From the NCBI RefSeq assembly GCF_030936135.1, contig NC_082596.1, positions 97,324,449-97,388,448 of the forward strand: a stretch of 64,000 bases of DNA. Reading direction: 5' to 3'. The notes under the pieces were generated by a model, which was given only the letters and a program-made list of their open reading frames with translations, had not been told where the DNA came from and did not search any database. Made by a program: the position numbers and the translations under genes. The DNA comes from Gavia stellata. Taxonomy: Eukaryota; Chordata; Aves; Gaviiformes; Gaviidae. Positions 1 through 26,200 of this stretch are shown one piece after another. How positions within the stretch are numbered: position 1 is the first letter of the stretch; each line of letters starts with the position of its first letter.

Positions 1-3000
1 CAGAACCCCAGAGTCAACATCCTCATACTGCTTCGGATTATTATATAAACTGGGATTACTATTGAAAATATTTTGTCATGCAGCCATTCATTCTTGCTGG
101 AACAAAAGGCACCACACACAACCAGCACTGTGAGAAGTCTGTTGGTGTTTAGCTTTCCTAGAGAAGGACAGACTGCTGTTTTACACAGGGGTACAGAAGC
201 TCATAATTTGTCTGGGTTATTGTCTCCCTCACAGTCTGTGGAGCACACCTTTGGCACCGACAGCTGGGAAAACGCAGTACTTCCATGCATGCCTTTAAGG
301 TGACTGCCACCAATAGACAGTAAAGATAAATGATAGGTACTTTTAAATACTCGATGAAGCCACATCCTGAGCATGAGCTGAGCATTTCTAACCTTTTACC
401 CTATAACATAGTATTCAACAGCAATAAAGTACTCTGAATTTGATCAGAGTCAATACCATGGGCAACAAGCAACACAAGAGAGGATCTTAGAGAAGATCTT
501 GCATAAACATCTGGGTAAAGTGACCGTAATGACACTACTGGATTCATCACAAGATGGAGTATCATGGCAATAGGTTGGAGGCAACTACCTGGGAAACCTT
601 GTAAACAAAAATCTGTACAAGGAGAGGCATTAGCCTTTATTGGAAACAGGAGTCAATATTGCCATGTTGGGGTCTAAATTCAAAGGTCTGGAACTTATTC
701 TTTCCCTTCTCCAAACAATTGGACTTTTCACAGGCTTTCCATTCAAATGTCAGACAAGGAGGCACTACAACTAGTATTTGCTATGTGAAGTACAATGTGA
801 CCAAAGATGAACCTTATAGAGGGATTACATCAAGGAAAAATAATCAACAAGTGTTAGGCAAGGAAATCTAAATGTATTAATGTATATAAGGTGAATTACT
901 TACACACAAATTGACACAACAGCAAAAGACTGATCCATCATAGAGATATATATTACTGTCGTATAGCACATAGCATTTCATGACATACAGCACTGAGATG
1001 ACATGTTGATAAACAATGTTCTTTTACGATACACAAAGGGTGAACATCCATGCTATGAGCAGTTTGACAGTGTACCTCATTGAGTGTTGTTGATTCATCA
1101 AAGAGTCCAGGCAGGAGACTGGAAGACATTTCAGTTTTTTCCCTCAGACAGAACCCAAAGGGTTGCAACGGGCCCTTGACGCAAGAGCTGTCTCCTGTGT
1201 GCTAATGCAAGACTCGGTCCTTTACTCTCTCCTGTACAGCATGAATAAAATATCACAGAGAGACTGTGAAATGGAATGTATTTCTATGACAGCGGTGTCC
1301 AGATGACACGCTTGAAAAGAAATGCTTGTTTTACACAGGGCTTAACCAATCTATGCAATTTACTGCCACAAGCTATTTTTGTGGCTTACAGTTTAGCAGA
1401 TTTCAAAGCAGGATAACACTTTTACAGACATAATAAGAACACCTGCATTTACATTAAGTCAGATAAAAGGAAAACACAGAATGGATATTAATATATAGAG
1501 AAAAGGTAAGATCTCTGGGACAAGAACCATCTGTTCTACTTGTCTGGACAATGCCTAGCACAAGGTGAACTGATTCCCAGTATACAAGTAACATGGATAA
1601 ATAAGTAAAGGCTAATCTAGTAGGTTTATGCCAGCTTTAACTGTTTAGTGCTAGAGAAAATATACAAGCACATTATCTCACAATTACATAAAGACTTCTT
1701 GCACCTTCCTCTGTAACATCTGATCTGGGCTAGTGGCAGGAAGAGGGTATCAGAATACTAATGGTGTGAGTCATCATAGCAGTTTTTGTGTTCCTTCTTC
1801 ATAACAACTCTAGGACTCCTTTGATTATGACAGAAATATAGAATCACACAAAATACCATAACACCGCAATATATAGAAGTAAAACTAAAATAAAACCAAA
1901 ATCTTATTTCTTGCATCCACTCTGACAGAAACTAAAGAACAAGTAGAGAATACAGGCTTTTTTCCATACTAAAATATATTGTGATTTTTTTCTTAGTGGC
2001 TAATCCCCTCATAATTAAGTCCCTCCCAAAGAGTGGGCGGTTTTTTTCCATAAAATCACAGAGTTAACATAATTTTGCAATTTCATTCATCTTTCTTTGA
2101 TGTTATTTCCCATTTTCTACCCTTCAGTCTATGAGTCTGGTCTTTTAAGACTCTAAGCTCTTCAACTTAGACACTGTAGACCTAGGCGTGAAAATCTGAG
2201 CTAGTAAGCGTACAGCTGAAATGCAGCACCATTCAGGTTTGACATCTCACATCCTGACTCTTACTTACCTCCTACCGTTCTGCCTGGTTCAGAACTGATC
2301 ACTCTTCTATTTACGGAGTTCACATGAACAAAATGGATAGAGCTCCATATACTGTGTTTGCAGAGTTCCCAGCAGAATGAGCATCTGTTCTGAGAGTTCC
2401 TTTCATACAAATTGAAAATACTAACAACCCTGACAAGCACGGCAGAAATACCCGAACAGAAGCAAGTCGGAACACGGGAACAAGCTAATATTCAGCCCTG
2501 TGGTGATCTTGCATTAGTGCTGCAGTTTGTTCTTCTTCCTATTATCCTTCACCGCATTTTCAGATCCCCATTTCCTCTCTTAGTTCTTCCCCTGACAGCC
2601 TACTTGCTCCTCACCACCGCACTGCTCAGTACTTCTTTGATCTGCATTTCTTTTGGGGAACCTACACAGCATGCATTTTGCACTTAGTCCTCCCTGTCGT
2701 TTCAATTTACATTGTTAAAGCAGCCATAAACTACTTTACTTTATGTACCCTGGGTATGTTTGGCAAACAAATACTTCTAAGGGCTCGCCTGGTGCAGGTG
2801 TTCCTGCCCCGGCCGGGAATCACCTACAAGCCTCATACCTACAGAGTTCAAGGAGTGTAAAAGCTCCATCATCCATTAGCATGACAGTGCATGGAAGCTG
2901 CACTATCACTTGTCCGGTGCTTCTTAAAATTTCCACATTTCCAGTGCTTTGCATGCTGCGTAACACAAAGCTGGAGGAAGGCCAAGGAGAGTATGGGAGA

Positions 3001-3269
3001 GAGCGCATTAATCAGGATGTTGTTTCCCCCTCAATGAAAGGGAGTGTTTGCAAAGCCCAGAGATGAGCCGTGAAAATATTTGGTTGTCACATAGCTCACG
3101 TCCACTCACTCTCCAGTTAACTTTGTAGACGGGTTTGGTCTCCACCTTCCCTCAGAAGAACTTACTTTGCTTCGATTTAACCGGGCATAATTCCAGGGTA
3201 AGTAGTCCTGGGCTGTTGCAGGTGACGACGGATGAAGGTAATTTGGAGACGCTGGGTGCTAAAGAGGAA
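1..3269. other. Upstream flank of MYLIP, no gene seen
   Basis: This is AT-rich non-coding sequence with only short, unconvincing open frames (up to 107 codons) and no recognisable repeat. MYLIP is an LXR target in mammals, so I looked for an LXR element (DR4) and found no convincing one. A DR3-like pair of half-sites (TGACCG-TAA-TGACAC) is at 521-535. Confidence 0.6.
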
Positions 3270-3324
3270 GAGGGCCCCGAGGACCGGCTCCTCCGGGCGG
3301 CCAAGCCACCGCGGGCAGGGCCTG

Positions 3325-3356
3325 CGGCCGGGGCCTTCCGCGGCCGGGGCCTTCCG
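3325..3356 (+). repeat. 16-bp perfect tandem duplication upstream of MYLIP
   Basis: The unit CGGCCGGGGCCTTCCG occurs at 3325-3340 and again at 3341-3356 without a mismatch. It lies in the CpG island about 250 bases upstream of the likely transcription start. Confidence 0.9.
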
Positions 3357-3415
3357 CGCCGGGCAGGGCCGGGCAGGCCCGCGGGGAGAGCCGCCGGCGG
3401 CCCGCGGCCCTGCGC

Positions 3416-3431
3416 CCTGACAGGGGGCGCC
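3416..3431 (+). promoter_or_regulatory. Candidate CTCF site, forward orientation
   Basis: CCTGACAGGGGGCGCC keeps the informative AGGGGGCGC core of the CTCF motif (3422-3430), with weaker agreement on its left side. It lies about 180 bases upstream of the likely MYLIP start. This is a motif match only. Confidence 0.4.
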
Positions 3432-3492
3432 AGAGAGCGACGACAACAAACGCCCTGCCGGCCGCCGCCGGTTCCCGGGGATGGCGGCGCTG

Positions 3493-3610
3493 ATTGGTGG
3501 CGGCGGCAGCCCGCAGCCATGAGCGGCGGCTCGCGATTGGTCCGCAGGTGCCGCTCGGCGGGGGGAGGGGGAGACGGAGTGTATATCAGGAGGGAGCGGA
3601 GCCGGCGGAG
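3493..3610 (+). promoter_or_regulatory. MYLIP: MYLIP core promoter: two inverted CCAAT boxes and a TATA-like element
   Basis: Two ATTGG motifs (inverted CCAAT, the NF-Y site) lie at 3493-3497 and 3536-3540, about four helical turns apart. A GTATATCAG sequence at 3581-3589 sits where a TATA box would direct initiation near 3610. This would give a 5' UTR of about 155 bases before the ATG at 3766. The start site is inferred, not observed. Confidence 0.6.
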
Positions 3611-3765
3611 CGCACGCACCGGGGGAGCGGGGAGGGCAGGCTGGGCGGCGGCCGGGGACGCCTGCGTACCTCAGCCTGTAGCGACAGCTGCGATTCCCCG
3701 CCGGCAGCGGCAGCAGCAGCCGCTCTGGGTGCCCGCCACGGCGGCGGCGCCGGCTGGCCCCAGCC

Positions 3766-18045
<14,280 letters not shown>

Positions 18046-19025
18046 TCTGCGTACACACTTTAAACCCATCATGTACTTTTTAAACTGCACTAATATGAAA
18101 TGCAACCATTGATTGTGAAGAAGGCAATCACTCTGGCACCTATCCACGATCAAAAGCAAAAATACTGCATTTCTTAACATACATATTCTTCGTTCAGCAT
18201 GTCCAAAATGGTTTGGGACATCTTTTGAGAGCCGAAGTGTAATCGATTCATGTTAGTTAAAAGGAGAATGATGCATCAGTTTGTAGCATGGCATTGTTGC
18301 CAAGAAGCTAGGTAACCCTGGAGAAATGTGGTGTACACATACTGATATACCCAGCGAGAGCAATGCAGCCTTTCATTTTACACTCTCTAAATCCTTTTTA
18401 GTACAGTCACTCCATTTATTTTAATAAGGCTAGCTTTTACAAATATCAGTTTAGTATGGCTCATAGTTTCTGCTTTTAGTAAACTGCTTTAAAGAGGAGA
18501 GAACTTCTTTTTAAAAAAAAAATCGGTTCTTAAACTAAAGCTACAAGGCTTCATCAAGCAGCTGTGTTTAATTCAGAATTCTGTTAAATAGAAAACAGTT
18601 CTGAGAAAATAGCTTTGGAAGGGTAGGACAAGTTTGTTCATCTTCAAGTGTTGAGGGTGGGTCAGGGAAGTCTGGCAGTGTCCTGTGGAAGCACTGTCAG
18701 GGGACTTCATTCACAGCTCTCGGTGGGCAGGGTACTCCCAGGTTTCCCACATCCAGCTTGGCTGGTGGTCTTTGGAGCTGCAGTCAGCTGCCCTTTAAGT
18801 TGGCTTTATTTTTGGAGTCTGATTTTAAACTATTGAACATGTACCATTAATTTCTAAAATAAGGGTTGTGTATAATTTTAAATGCTTTCTTCAGTTAACA
18901 TCTTTATTGGGTAGGTCATTTCCTGCTAAAATGTTTTTAGTCTCCACCCCCCTACTTGGGCATTTTGGGCTCTAGTTTCCTAGTGTATTCTCCAGGGTAC
19001 AGAGGGAACTAGAGACCATGTTTGG

Positions 19026-19033
19026 GTGCAATA
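19026..19033 (+). promoter_or_regulatory. miR-25/32/92/363/367 seed match (8mer) in MYLIP 3' UTR
   Basis: GTGCAATA is a full 8mer complement to the AUUGCAC seed of this family. miR-92a comes from the miR-17-92 cluster, as does miR-19, whose site lies 110 bases downstream. Function is inferred from the seed match alone. Confidence 0.55.
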
Positions 19034-19142
19034 CTGGCTTAATCAAAGCTAGAAAAGTACACTGTCACTTTACTGAAATTTTCTGACTATACTTTTCATA
19101 TTGCCTTAATGTAGCAGTAATGTGTGTTTATGCATCTGTTTC

Positions 19143-19150
19143 TTTGCACA
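19143..19150 (+). promoter_or_regulatory. miR-19 seed match (8mer) in MYLIP 3' UTR
   Basis: TTTGCACA is a full 8mer complement to the GUGCAAA seed of miR-19a/b. It lies in AU-rich context about 170 bases before the poly(A) signal, a favourable position for targeting. Confidence 0.55.
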
Positions 19151-19317
19151 GACATTTTGTCAAAATATTAAATCTACTTTTTTATGACACATTAGCATAT
19201 AAACCTTACTCTAAGAGGGTATTTATTTTTTCACTTTGTAAAGAAAATTTTGTTTCCTCATGAAGCAAGAGCTTTGTCCTATATTGTAGGCAACTTCTGT
19301 CTTTTTATATTCAGATT

Positions 19318-19323
19318 AATAAA
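19318..19323 (+). terminator. MYLIP: MYLIP poly(A) signal AATAAA
   Basis: This is a canonical AATAAA with a T-rich downstream region (TTTGTTATTG). No earlier AATAAA was seen in the 3' UTR, so it is the best candidate for the main cleavage site near 19340. Confidence 0.75.
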
Positions 19324-19344
19324 GGACTTCAAAAATCTACTTTG

Positions 19345-22300
19345 TTATTGATAGACTTTAATTTTGTTGTGAAACTCACCTGAGGCATTACTGAACTGAA
19401 AGTACAGTATGAATTATTTTCATGTTTACAGTCTTGAATGTTGTATCATTTTTAAGAGGTAATGAAGCTTCCTCAGGTGCATGAAAATTTCAAGGGAGGG
19501 AAGAAAACTGACATGGTACAACCACCTTTGTTCGGGCAGTGTACTTTAAAACAGCTGACATATTCCAACTGTAAAACAGCCTTCAGAATTAACTTTGTGT
19601 GGAACTTTCCTACAGTAAATCACCCCAAATATATGGTGGATATTCCAGTGAGATGACAGAGTTGGAGCTTCAGCAGTCCTGTCTGGGAAAGTTTGTTCTT
19701 ACAGATGTGTGGGTGTCTCTTCTGTCTGAAGCTATTCACATATACTAACTTGACTCTACTTCTACATTCTGGAAGAGATAGTGCTTGAGCACTTTCAGCA
19801 TGGTCCTCTGGCTTACCCCCACCTTAAGCTGAAGGCTGTAAGAGTGCTGGGATTCATGGGGCTCTATTCTGGTGAGCGTCAAATCACTTAACTATGGCCT
19901 TTTAAAAAATTCATTTAATGCTATTTAAAACAGATTACTGCAGAGTAGCATGTCCTCTTGTCAAGACAGTTCATCAGGCATTGAAGCTTCAGGCCCTGGA
20001 CCTAAAATTATTTTAGGCTAGCTCTGAAACACTGCTGATCAGGGAAGGTGGCTGGCTACTAGGCCATGAATTCTGAATGCAAGAGCTGTTTGTTTCAACA
20101 TTGCATGCATTAGGCACAAGATAAATTACCCTTTTAAAGATTAAAGTTTCATCTCTCAGCAAGTGGGTGCTACTGCATTCACTGTCAAAGATGATAAAAG
20201 TTCTGAAGAAAAGCTGCATTGTCCCTGTGTGCTATTTACAGGAAGGAATAGGTGTGCAAGTCTTTTCAGAGAAGACTACCTGGCTACTGTACCAGTGTAC
20301 AATAGCGCTAGACAACATTCCTCGCTTCCCAAGATTACTTTGTTCTGTGCTAACAGAATTACATCAGTAACATCTAATCCATCATCCTATGGCAGCTGGC
20401 TGAAATGGGTTGTAAATTAATATAAATAGATGTCAATACAGGCATCTGATTTAAAGCATTCAACAAGCTCAAGCTATTAAAATAGGCAAGCATTAGCTCC
20501 AGGTCCTTGTAATTAAATTGGCTGTGTAATTAGACATCCCTAATAAAAATAATTCCAGCAGTTAGAATGCTAATCAAGGTGGGGTTTGACAGATTATATG
20601 GCATAGGTGGAATTCAGGCAAAGCCTGTGACTTCTGTAAACATCTCCTGCCTAGTCTTGACAAGCTATGCAGAGGATCGGGCAGAAGCACTGAGGTACAG
20701 GTCCAGGCAAGAGCCCGGCAAGTGCTGGTGTAGTACCTGAGGCTGTCGGGAGTCTGGTTCTGTATCAGCGAAGGAGAGCATGGGGCACAGGCAAAGGCTG
20801 ATGGCTTTTTCCAATTAGGAGGGGTGAGATCAGTTCATCAGTATGCTCCGCAACCAGTGTGGCTTTAACGGAATGCTGTTCCCTGTTCTGAGCACCAGGA
20901 AACCTCTTCTGAACACTGCAAATCACTAGAAGCCTCACTTGGTTTGTATGTAAGATCTAAGGGGATGCAAAACAATATAAGAATAGCTTTGGTTTGTTCA
21001 CAGACAGCTTTCTTCAGAAGCATTGTTTGAAATTAGTTGAGTGTGCTATGCTAGGAAAGTTTTGCTTAACCATCCAAAACTGCTGTGGTATGTGTTGCTC
21101 AATGTTTGCAGTTCCAGTACACTGTTTCTTCTAAGAAGTACTGTCTCCAAGCCATGTGAGCTGTGAAGAGTGTAAAAGAAATAATAGGAAATCTTGAACT
21201 CCCCGTGCCACGTAGCCATACTGCAGAAAGAGCCAGGTCTTGTTTGCCAAAGTGCTGTTCTCCTAAGAAGCTGTGTCTGAATGTTGTAATGAATGGCAAC
21301 GGGGAAGAAACAAAACCCTAAAACAACCCAACAGAATAGTTTGTGGGAACAACTGGAGTTTGTGTCCTTTACACTTCTTCCTCGGGAGCAGGAGGATTGA
21401 TCACAAAGCTTCATTTGATGCCTCTCACATCTTACATTAGCGTATCTGTGCGTACCAGGCACTCGTAATGAAGTCAGGTCCTATACTGGTATTTGCTACC
21501 CAAAGCTAGTACAGCTTGGCAAGAAAACTCACAGAAAACTCAGTTCTCATTTATCCTCAAAGCTGCAACGCAGCTGCTGTGATCCCAGCGGCTGCATGCA
21601 ATGTTGTTTTAAAAGGCTGTAGTCTCAAGTTTCTGCTGCAAGTACCTAAATGGGAAAAACTCGCCTTCAGAGGCAGCAGGACTTGCTGGGTAAATTCAAG
21701 GGCAGGAGCCCTGTTAGCTCCTTGACATCCTGACGGTAGAACAGCATTCAAAAGCAGCCGTGTGGAGAGAGGGTTGTGAGTTTGAATGGTAGGAGAGGTG
21801 TTATTACTAAAATACGGTTACACTTAAATGTTATTAATAAACCAGACGGTGATTTAGCAATAACTACACCTGCACTACTAGGGCTGGGAACTCCCAGCCC
21901 TCCATTGGTATCTGCCTGGCTTTCATGCTCCATGTGCTGCATCAAGATCTCTGTTTAAGGAGAGCTCAACCTGCGAGGGACTACAAAGGCAAGGTGTTGA
22001 GATGTTTCATGTCACAACTGATACAAAAGCACAGCTCTATCCTCTTGCATGTAGTTGCTCATTTCAAGGTACGTACAAATGTTACAATGCTAAACAACTG
22101 TAGAATGAAGGCTTCTGTACTTCGAAATTATTTTGATTTCTTCCCCAAGTGCCATAAAAACACGTACACAGCAGCATTCATATATTTCAAGATTTATTTC
22201 CTTGCTAAATCGGCGCTGTTGCGTTCCTAACGCAATGCCCTTGGGGGAAAATTCTCATCCGTCAGCCTATACTACTTCACTTCACAGCAGCACACTGGCA

Positions 22301-22600
22301 TCTTGATCAAAGACGGGGGAAAATTACAGCTCAGATTTCCTGTATGCGGTTTTAAACAACAAACTTTCTGCGGAGTGTTAAAATTACGAATTGACAAACC
22401 TTAGCTTCAGTAATGCCTGGTCGAATATCCTTCTTGAATTCCCGCCCCCCCCGTTGTCACTGGAAATGTGCTGTAGTGCCAGGTAAGTGCTTCGGTCGCC
22501 TCTGTGCCCACGGATTCAGCCAGCAGGAGCCTGTTAAAACAGAAAGTAGCAACTGACAAAGGGGTTTAAAAGTAAGAAATTTCAGGAAAATTGTGGAGGG
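19345..22600. other. Intergenic, no gene seen; includes an AT-rich block with homeodomain cores
   Basis: No coding gene or recognisable transposon is seen. The block at about 20430-20600 has two TAATTA cores (20510-20515 and 20527-20532) and looks like a conserved non-coding element. Other open frames (up to 138 codons, - strand near 21046-21462) show no domain I recognise. Confidence 0.5.
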
Positions 22601-22900
22601 GGGAAAAAACAGAACCGGGGCAGACTGCCAGCAGAGAGGTGGACTTCCCATGGCAGAGCCTGAGCGCAGCTTTGCTGGAGGAAGCCCGGGCAGGGGGCTC
22701 CCGGGGGGCGCGGGGCTGCGGCTGCCCCCCGGACAGGCGGGCTGGCAGGGAGCACCGCTGGCCCTCAGCAAGAGGGGCTGGGTGGGAAGTGCTCTGGGAG
22801 AGGCAGGACAGGGCCGGGTGGGAGATGAGGCACGCCGGGCAGGCCACAGCCAGACCTCCCCGGCCGCAAGGAGCTCATAGCATCACGGGACTTCAAGGTC
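22600..22900. other. GC-rich islet with G-quadruplex motif
   Basis: A roughly 300-base GC-rich block contains four G-runs (3, 5, 6 and 4 G) at 22688-22715, separated by loops of 2, 5 and 3 bases. This fits the G3+N1-7 quadruplex pattern on the + strand. Open frames here on both strands are composition artefacts; no gene is recognised. Confidence 0.55.
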
Positions 22901-23096
22901 AAGCGCCAGCTGGAGACCCGCGGTTCAGCACTACCTTCAACGGCACTGGGTGGTAAAAGCTATCACGGTTTCTGGGTCTTCTAGTTTCCTGCAAACGGTG
23001 GTGAGAGCTGGGGTGAGGCGTCAGGAGTAACACTGAGGAAGGGCTCTCGGAGCCCCAGCTAACGGAGTCACTGGTTGGTGCAGTAGTGGGAAAACA

Positions 23097-23240
23097 CAGA
23101 ACCACACAGAATCACACAGAATCACAGAATCGTTGAGGTTGGAAAAGACCTGTAAGACCATCGAGTCCAACCATCAACTAACACCACCACACCCACTAAT
23201 CCATGTCCCGCAGTGCCACGTCCACACGTTTTTTCAACAC
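23097..23240 (-). mobile_element. CR1 LINE 3'-end fragment
   Basis: The left end consists of imperfect ACAGAATC octamers, the reverse complement of the CR1 3' tail. It is followed by the typical GAGGTTGGAAAAGACCTGTA and GAGTCCAACCATCAACTAAC stretches. The element is 5'-truncated, about 145 bases, as is usual for avian CR1. Confidence 0.92.
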
Positions 23241-26200
23241 AAACTGTGACAACTCTGAAAACATAGTGGGAATCGCAATCCCCACCCCGTGTGAGAGCGG
23301 GATGGATGCAAGGGATCCAGAAGAGTGAATGGCGCTGGTGGTCCCCTGTGCTCCGAGATGGTGAGCAAGGTCCAGAGCGACCTCCTGTTGCTGCTGGGAT
23401 GGGGAACTTGTAGGGGCTGGCCAGCAGCTAACTTTTCATAGCGCTCATGCGTACGCCAAGTTCCTGAAAGAAAAAGGACAAGCAAACAAACCATACCAGC
23501 TTTCCCAGAGCTTAACCACAGGTCACTTGCTGATTTCTTGCCAACTGAAATGCAGAATCCTTTTCAGCAGCTTGAAGGCTGGGGGAGCGTGAGGCACGAG
23601 TGGGAGGGGAATCAGTCTGCCCCTAATAGCTGATGCCTTTCTCTGCCTTCACTTTGACCCTCTCCTGCGTGACCTGATTTAGCCTGTCCACTATTTGCTG
23701 ACCCCTCCTTATTCCTGCAGACTCCTCTTTTCTCTCACCAGTGATTTCTGGGATCCATCACCAGGCTCTGATGACTTTCTTTGGCCAACACCATCCAGTG
23801 AGGACTGCACATACTCCCCCTTTCTGTGCCTTGTCAGGAGCACAAAGGGCACCATCTCCATCTGTGGCAGCAAGAAAAAAATCAGTACAAATTAATCTTT
23901 CCTCTTATTATTGGAGTGCCTAAACAAAAATGTTTTTCTATAGCTACCCTTTCAGGGTCACTTAGCGGTTACAATGGAATTAACTAGGTGTGCATATGTG
24001 TGAAGGTGTTTCCATCTCTATTTTTATCCAGTAGTTGGTGTCTAGCTTCTCTGCTTCTTCAAAGCAAATCAATGCAGGTAATGATAGACAGTAACATGGC
24101 AACTTTTTACACAAACAGGCTTGCCGGAGCCAGATCTTCCTCTCTCCTGCCAGAAAGCTGTTTGTCTGAGGAATCCATGCATCTGGCACCAAATTCCAAT
24201 CATAGCACTACAACTTCGGGAATTACAGAGACATTGGCAGCTCATCTGAAGAGACAGTATTTGTTTTCCTTGTTTAGAACTATAAATAGTCAATAGAGGA
24301 CTCTCATTCAAACAGTATTGATGACTAAAGTAAACCAGGCACAGAAACACAGCCAAAAATTGGACTTCCGCTCCAAAGCCCACCCAACTCTTGCTTCAGA
24401 AGCTGGAGTTCCAAAGGGCAATGCAGAAAGCACATGCCCAGCTGCAAACTAGCCCTCAAGGTACACTGACATGCCAGGTTGTCCTTAAAACTGGTTGCCT
24501 ATGTCGTCGTCTGAGCTGGAATTTTTTTACAATACCTTCAGCTCTGCTGTGGTTTGAGCAGATGACTTCCTCCTCCACCTCTCCGAGATCCACAGGGTGA
24601 AGCAATACCGAAGTGTCCTGAGAGCACCCTGTTTGGGCAACGTGCTGACGACATGTGTGTTACTCTTGGAGAGCAGTTGCAGGGTCTTTATATTTAGTAC
24701 ACTGAGAGTGGTGCTTTGCCACCTTGTCACTAGGGCTCTCCTGCATTTGAACCTCCCCTGGGGCTGAAGAAGTGAATGACCACAGTTGTTCTATTCCCTG
24801 GGTGAACAATGCCTCTGCTGCAACAGGAGGAAGAAGAGGACCGCATCTTTCTTCCCTGATCTTTTTAAAAGGAAAAAAAAAGCAAGAGAAAGAGAGAGAA
24901 AATTGCTCAGATTCTGTTTTTAAGAATAATTGCCAGCCCTTTCTTGGAGGAGACATTTGAGACTGATAGGAATGATAGGTGTGGAAAAACTTTTGGAAGG
25001 AAAAAGAGAGACGCAAATGTATTGCCATAATAGACCCTGTTGCCCAAAAGACCGTGATCTCGGGTAGGTTCCCAAGTGCCAAGATTCCCCCTCAAGTCCT
25101 GTTCCTACCAGAAAGATGTCCCTCAAAATCAGTTGCCATGTCCTGCAAGCCAAGGTCATGACTGCAAACAGTATTTTCTCCATGTGGCAGGGAGCTCTGT
25201 AGTGATGGAAAGAGGCAGAATAACACCAGAAACAGAGCACGGTCTAATGAATGTAAAATCAGCAGCACAGCTGTAACTCGCCCTGAAAACCATGTCCTTG
25301 AGCTAGAGGGGAACGTGTGACTGTGGAAAGAGGACCCAACAAGGGTAAGGAACAAGTGACAGGGAGATAAAGGGCAACTCCCCAACAATCAAATACATTA
25401 CTGTGGGTTTTAATAACAAATGGCACTGTGTCATATGTTTCTTTTCCCACTCTTGGCTATGCAAACGTTAAATTAACAATCCTGGACTGCCAAAACCTTC
25501 TTTATCTAATACCAGTCACAGCCACAGAGAAACAACATTGCTTTGGTGGTGCAGATACAACTCTCACAGCTAATCCTCATCTGAGTGTTGTCTCTCTGGA
25601 TATCTTCTAAAGACTCAAGTCCTTTACAGTTTTCCTGGAGCAGTGGAGCCTGTTCTTGCCCAGCCTGTTTGTGAAAGGGATACAGCACTCCCGTGTGAAA
25701 CACCTTGCAGCTTCACCACCTCCTTACTAGATACCTACCATTATCCGTGTGCAAGGTGATATTTCAGTCTCTTAGGACTTTCTCCCCATTCCCCCCCCAC
25801 GGTTGCAAACTCCCTTTTCTACCTCCCATGCAGCCCTAAGAAAATACTTTTCTCCTCAATAAGCTGAAGTTGCACGTGAAAATTTACTTTGGTAGGGTGT
25901 TTTGTTCTAGTAAACTGAATGTATTCAAAGGGAAAAGAGCTTGGTATCTTAGTGAAAGGATGTTTTTCTTTGTAGCTCTGGCGAGCTTACAAAAATTGTC
26001 ATAAGAATGATGTATTCAAGTTTTACATACCCTCAAAACAGACTCAGATATTCACAGAGGCACACATAGTTTTTGCTTCAGTGCAAACACGAAAAATTTC
26101 AGTCATAAGAAAAGGCATTTTTGGAAAGTTTTGCAGGTTGTTAAGCAGCTGTAAGGGAAACTGTCCTGCAAATTCAGTGATAATTCTCCCTATCACCAAA

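Larger units (their letters stand above)
18046..19340 (+). other. MYLIP: MYLIP 3' UTR
   Basis: About 1.3 kb of non-coding, AU-rich sequence follows the stop codon, with ATTTA motifs (for example near 18413 and 19221). It ends at a canonical AATAAA (19318-19323) followed by T-rich sequence. An ATTAAA at 19167-19172 could be a minor alternative signal. The UTR carries seed matches for miR-33, miR-25/92 and miR-19, listed separately. The end is inferred from the poly(A) signal. Confidence 0.8.

Noticed and set aside
521..535. Nuclear-receptor half-sites TGACCG and TGACAC upstream of MYLIP, considered as an LXR element
   Set aside because: Spacing is 3, not the 4 needed for LXR/RXR, and each half-site has mismatches.
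3219..3240. AGGTGA with a second AGGTAA nearby, considered as an LXR element
   Set aside because: The spacing is about 10 bases and does not fit DR4.
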